In this document: one piece after another, positions 63,201-64,000 of the stretch | Layout of the letters: every line of letters starts with the position of its first letter | Numbering within the stretch: position 1 is the stretch's first letter | DNA from: Pseudoxanthomonas sp. | GTDB taxonomy: Bacteria > Pseudomonadota > Gammaproteobacteria > Xanthomonadales > Xanthomonadaceae | Reading direction: 5' to 3' | Assembly: GCF_002863005.1 (NCBI RefSeq) | Contig: NZ_PKDG01000024.1 | Location: forward strand, 1 to 64,000 | Length of the DNA stretch: 64,000 bases | Made by a program: the position numbers and the translations under genes | Notes under the pieces: model-generated | The model's database searches: none | Seen by the model: only the letters and a program-made list of their open reading frames with translations | Told to the model about the DNA's origin: nothing

Positions 63201-64000
63201 TCAGGCCTCCGGCGGCGCATCGGTGGCCTCCGGCACGGGGGTGCCTGCCGCCACCACGCCGTCGACCGCCTCGTCCTCATCCAGCGAGGCGTCGAGGCGC
63301 TCCACCGCCTGCAACGTCTCTCCATCGGACAGGCGGATCAGGGTGACGCCCTGGGTATTGCGGCCCACCTGCGAAATCTCCGCGGCGCGCGTGCGTACCA
63401 GAGTGCCGCCATCGGAGATCAGCAGGACCTCGTGGTGGTCGGACAACTGGATGGCACCGACCAGGCGGCCGTTGCGCTCCGTCGTCTTCAACGCGATCAC
63501 GCCACGGGTGCCACGCCCCTTGCGCGGATAGTCGATCACCGGGGTGCGCTTGCCGTAACCGCGTTCGCTGGCGGTCAGGATGTCGCCATCGCCGTCGATG
63601 ACGACCAGGCTGACCACTTCGGAGCCGGTCTCGGCGCTGACGGTACCGACGTCGCCATCGGCTGCTTCGCCTTCGTCCAGCTCGCCCTCGACGTCCGTAT
63701 CGGCGCCTTCCGCCAGGCGCATGCCGCGCACGCCGGTCGCGGTACGGCCCATGGCGCGCACCAGCGCTTCGGAGAAGCGGACCGCGCGCCCGTTGGAGGC
63801 GAACAGCATGATGTCGCGCTCGCCATCGGTCAGCGCCACGCCCACCAGCGCATCGCCTTCGTCCAGGTTGATGGCGATCTTGCCGCGCGCCAGCTTGAAT
63901 GCGAACTCGGTGAGCGGCGTCTTCTTGACCGTGCCATTCCTTGTGGCGAAGAAGACGAACTTGCCTTCCTCGTAGTCGCGTACCGGCACCACGGCCTGGA
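63201..64000 (-). CDS. gyrA: DNA gyrase subunit A, C-terminal part (incomplete)
   Basis: The visible 266 codons are the C-terminal beta-pinwheel that wraps DNA: VPVRDYEEGKFVFFATRNGTVKKTPL, GRAVRFSE, RTATGVRG (a GyrA-box-like motif region), and GDGDILTASERGYGKRTPVIDYPRKGRGTRGV. An acidic insertion (EGADTDVEGELDEGEAADGD) interrupts a blade. The gene continues beyond base 64000. The stop is at 63201-63203. Confidence 0.94.
   Translation of the reverse strand, partial: QAVVPVRDYEEGKFVFFATRNGTVKKTPLTEFAFKLARGKIAINLDEGDALVGVALTDGERDIMLFASNGRAVRFSEALVRAMGRTATGVRGMRLAEGADTDVEGELDEGEAADGDVGTVSAETGSEVVSLVVIDGDGDILTASERGYGKRTPVIDYPRKGRGTRGVIALKTTERNGRLVGAIQLSDHHEVLLISDGGTLVRTRAAEISQVGRNTQGVTLIRLSDGETLQAVERLDASLDEDEAVDGVVAAGTPVPEATDAPPEA

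Overview
The window is a GC-rich chromosomal stretch from a gammaproteobacterium of the Xanthomonadaceae, most like Pseudoxanthomonas, Stenotrophomonas or Xanthomonas. The signs are the smc-zipA and ligA gene set, a glk-edd-eda Entner-Doudoroff cluster, two large Oar-like TonB-dependent receptors next to a flavin-dependent halogenase, a pbpC/alpha-2-macroglobulin pair, and many dispersed GTAG/GTGG-headed palindromic repeats. No tRNA, rRNA, CRISPR array, transposase or phage gene was seen. Genus assignment is inference from gene content.

Layout. (1) 1-10,721, all minus strand: smc, zipA and ligA, with eight small, mostly uncharacterised genes placed between zipA and ligA. A 21-bp-period repeat array lies upstream of ligA. 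(2) 10,997-17,715: an aromatic aminotransferase, an ABC-transporter ATPase facing the other way, then glk, edd and eda. (3) 17,833-38,410: a carbohydrate-acquisition region. It holds a GH144-type lipoprotein glucanase, a sugar ABC binding protein with two permeases, a large discoidin-containing glycosidase-like protein, two TonB-dependent receptors, a tryptophan-halogenase-like protein, a LacI regulator and a GH3 beta-glucosidase. (4) 38,451-42,853: bolA and yciI, then scpA-scpB-rluB. (5) 42,992-52,495: redox and hydrolase housekeeping genes (FAD oxidoreductase, fpr, SGNH and alpha/beta hydrolases, glutathione peroxidase, amidohydrolase, M3 peptidase). (6) 52,830-64,000: cbpA, a small heat-shock protein, a peroxiredoxin, a membrane protein, pbpC, the alpha-2-macroglobulin gene and the 3' end of gyrA.

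The most coherent system is region 3 plus part of region 2. Seven 14-bp operators fitting TGTAAnCGnTTnCA lie before the ABC ATPase/glk-edd-eda divergon, the GH144-ABC operon, both TonB receptors, the lacI gene and the GH3 gene. My reading is one LacI regulon for uptake and breakdown of a beta-glucan, with GH144 pointing to beta-1,2-glucan. Outer-membrane import would use the TonB receptors, periplasmic cleavage GH144, GH3 and the discoidin protein, inner-membrane transport the ABC permeases with a distant shared ATPase, and catabolism Glk and the Entner-Doudoroff enzymes. Substrate and regulon are inferences; the operators and gene order are read directly.

Other points of note are the 21-bp phased array with a perfect 30-bp palindrome upstream of ligA, a duplicated helix-hairpin-helix-like segment in LigA, a cluster of three DnaA-box-like sites between two convergent genes, and a repeat that encodes part of a signal-peptide n-region.
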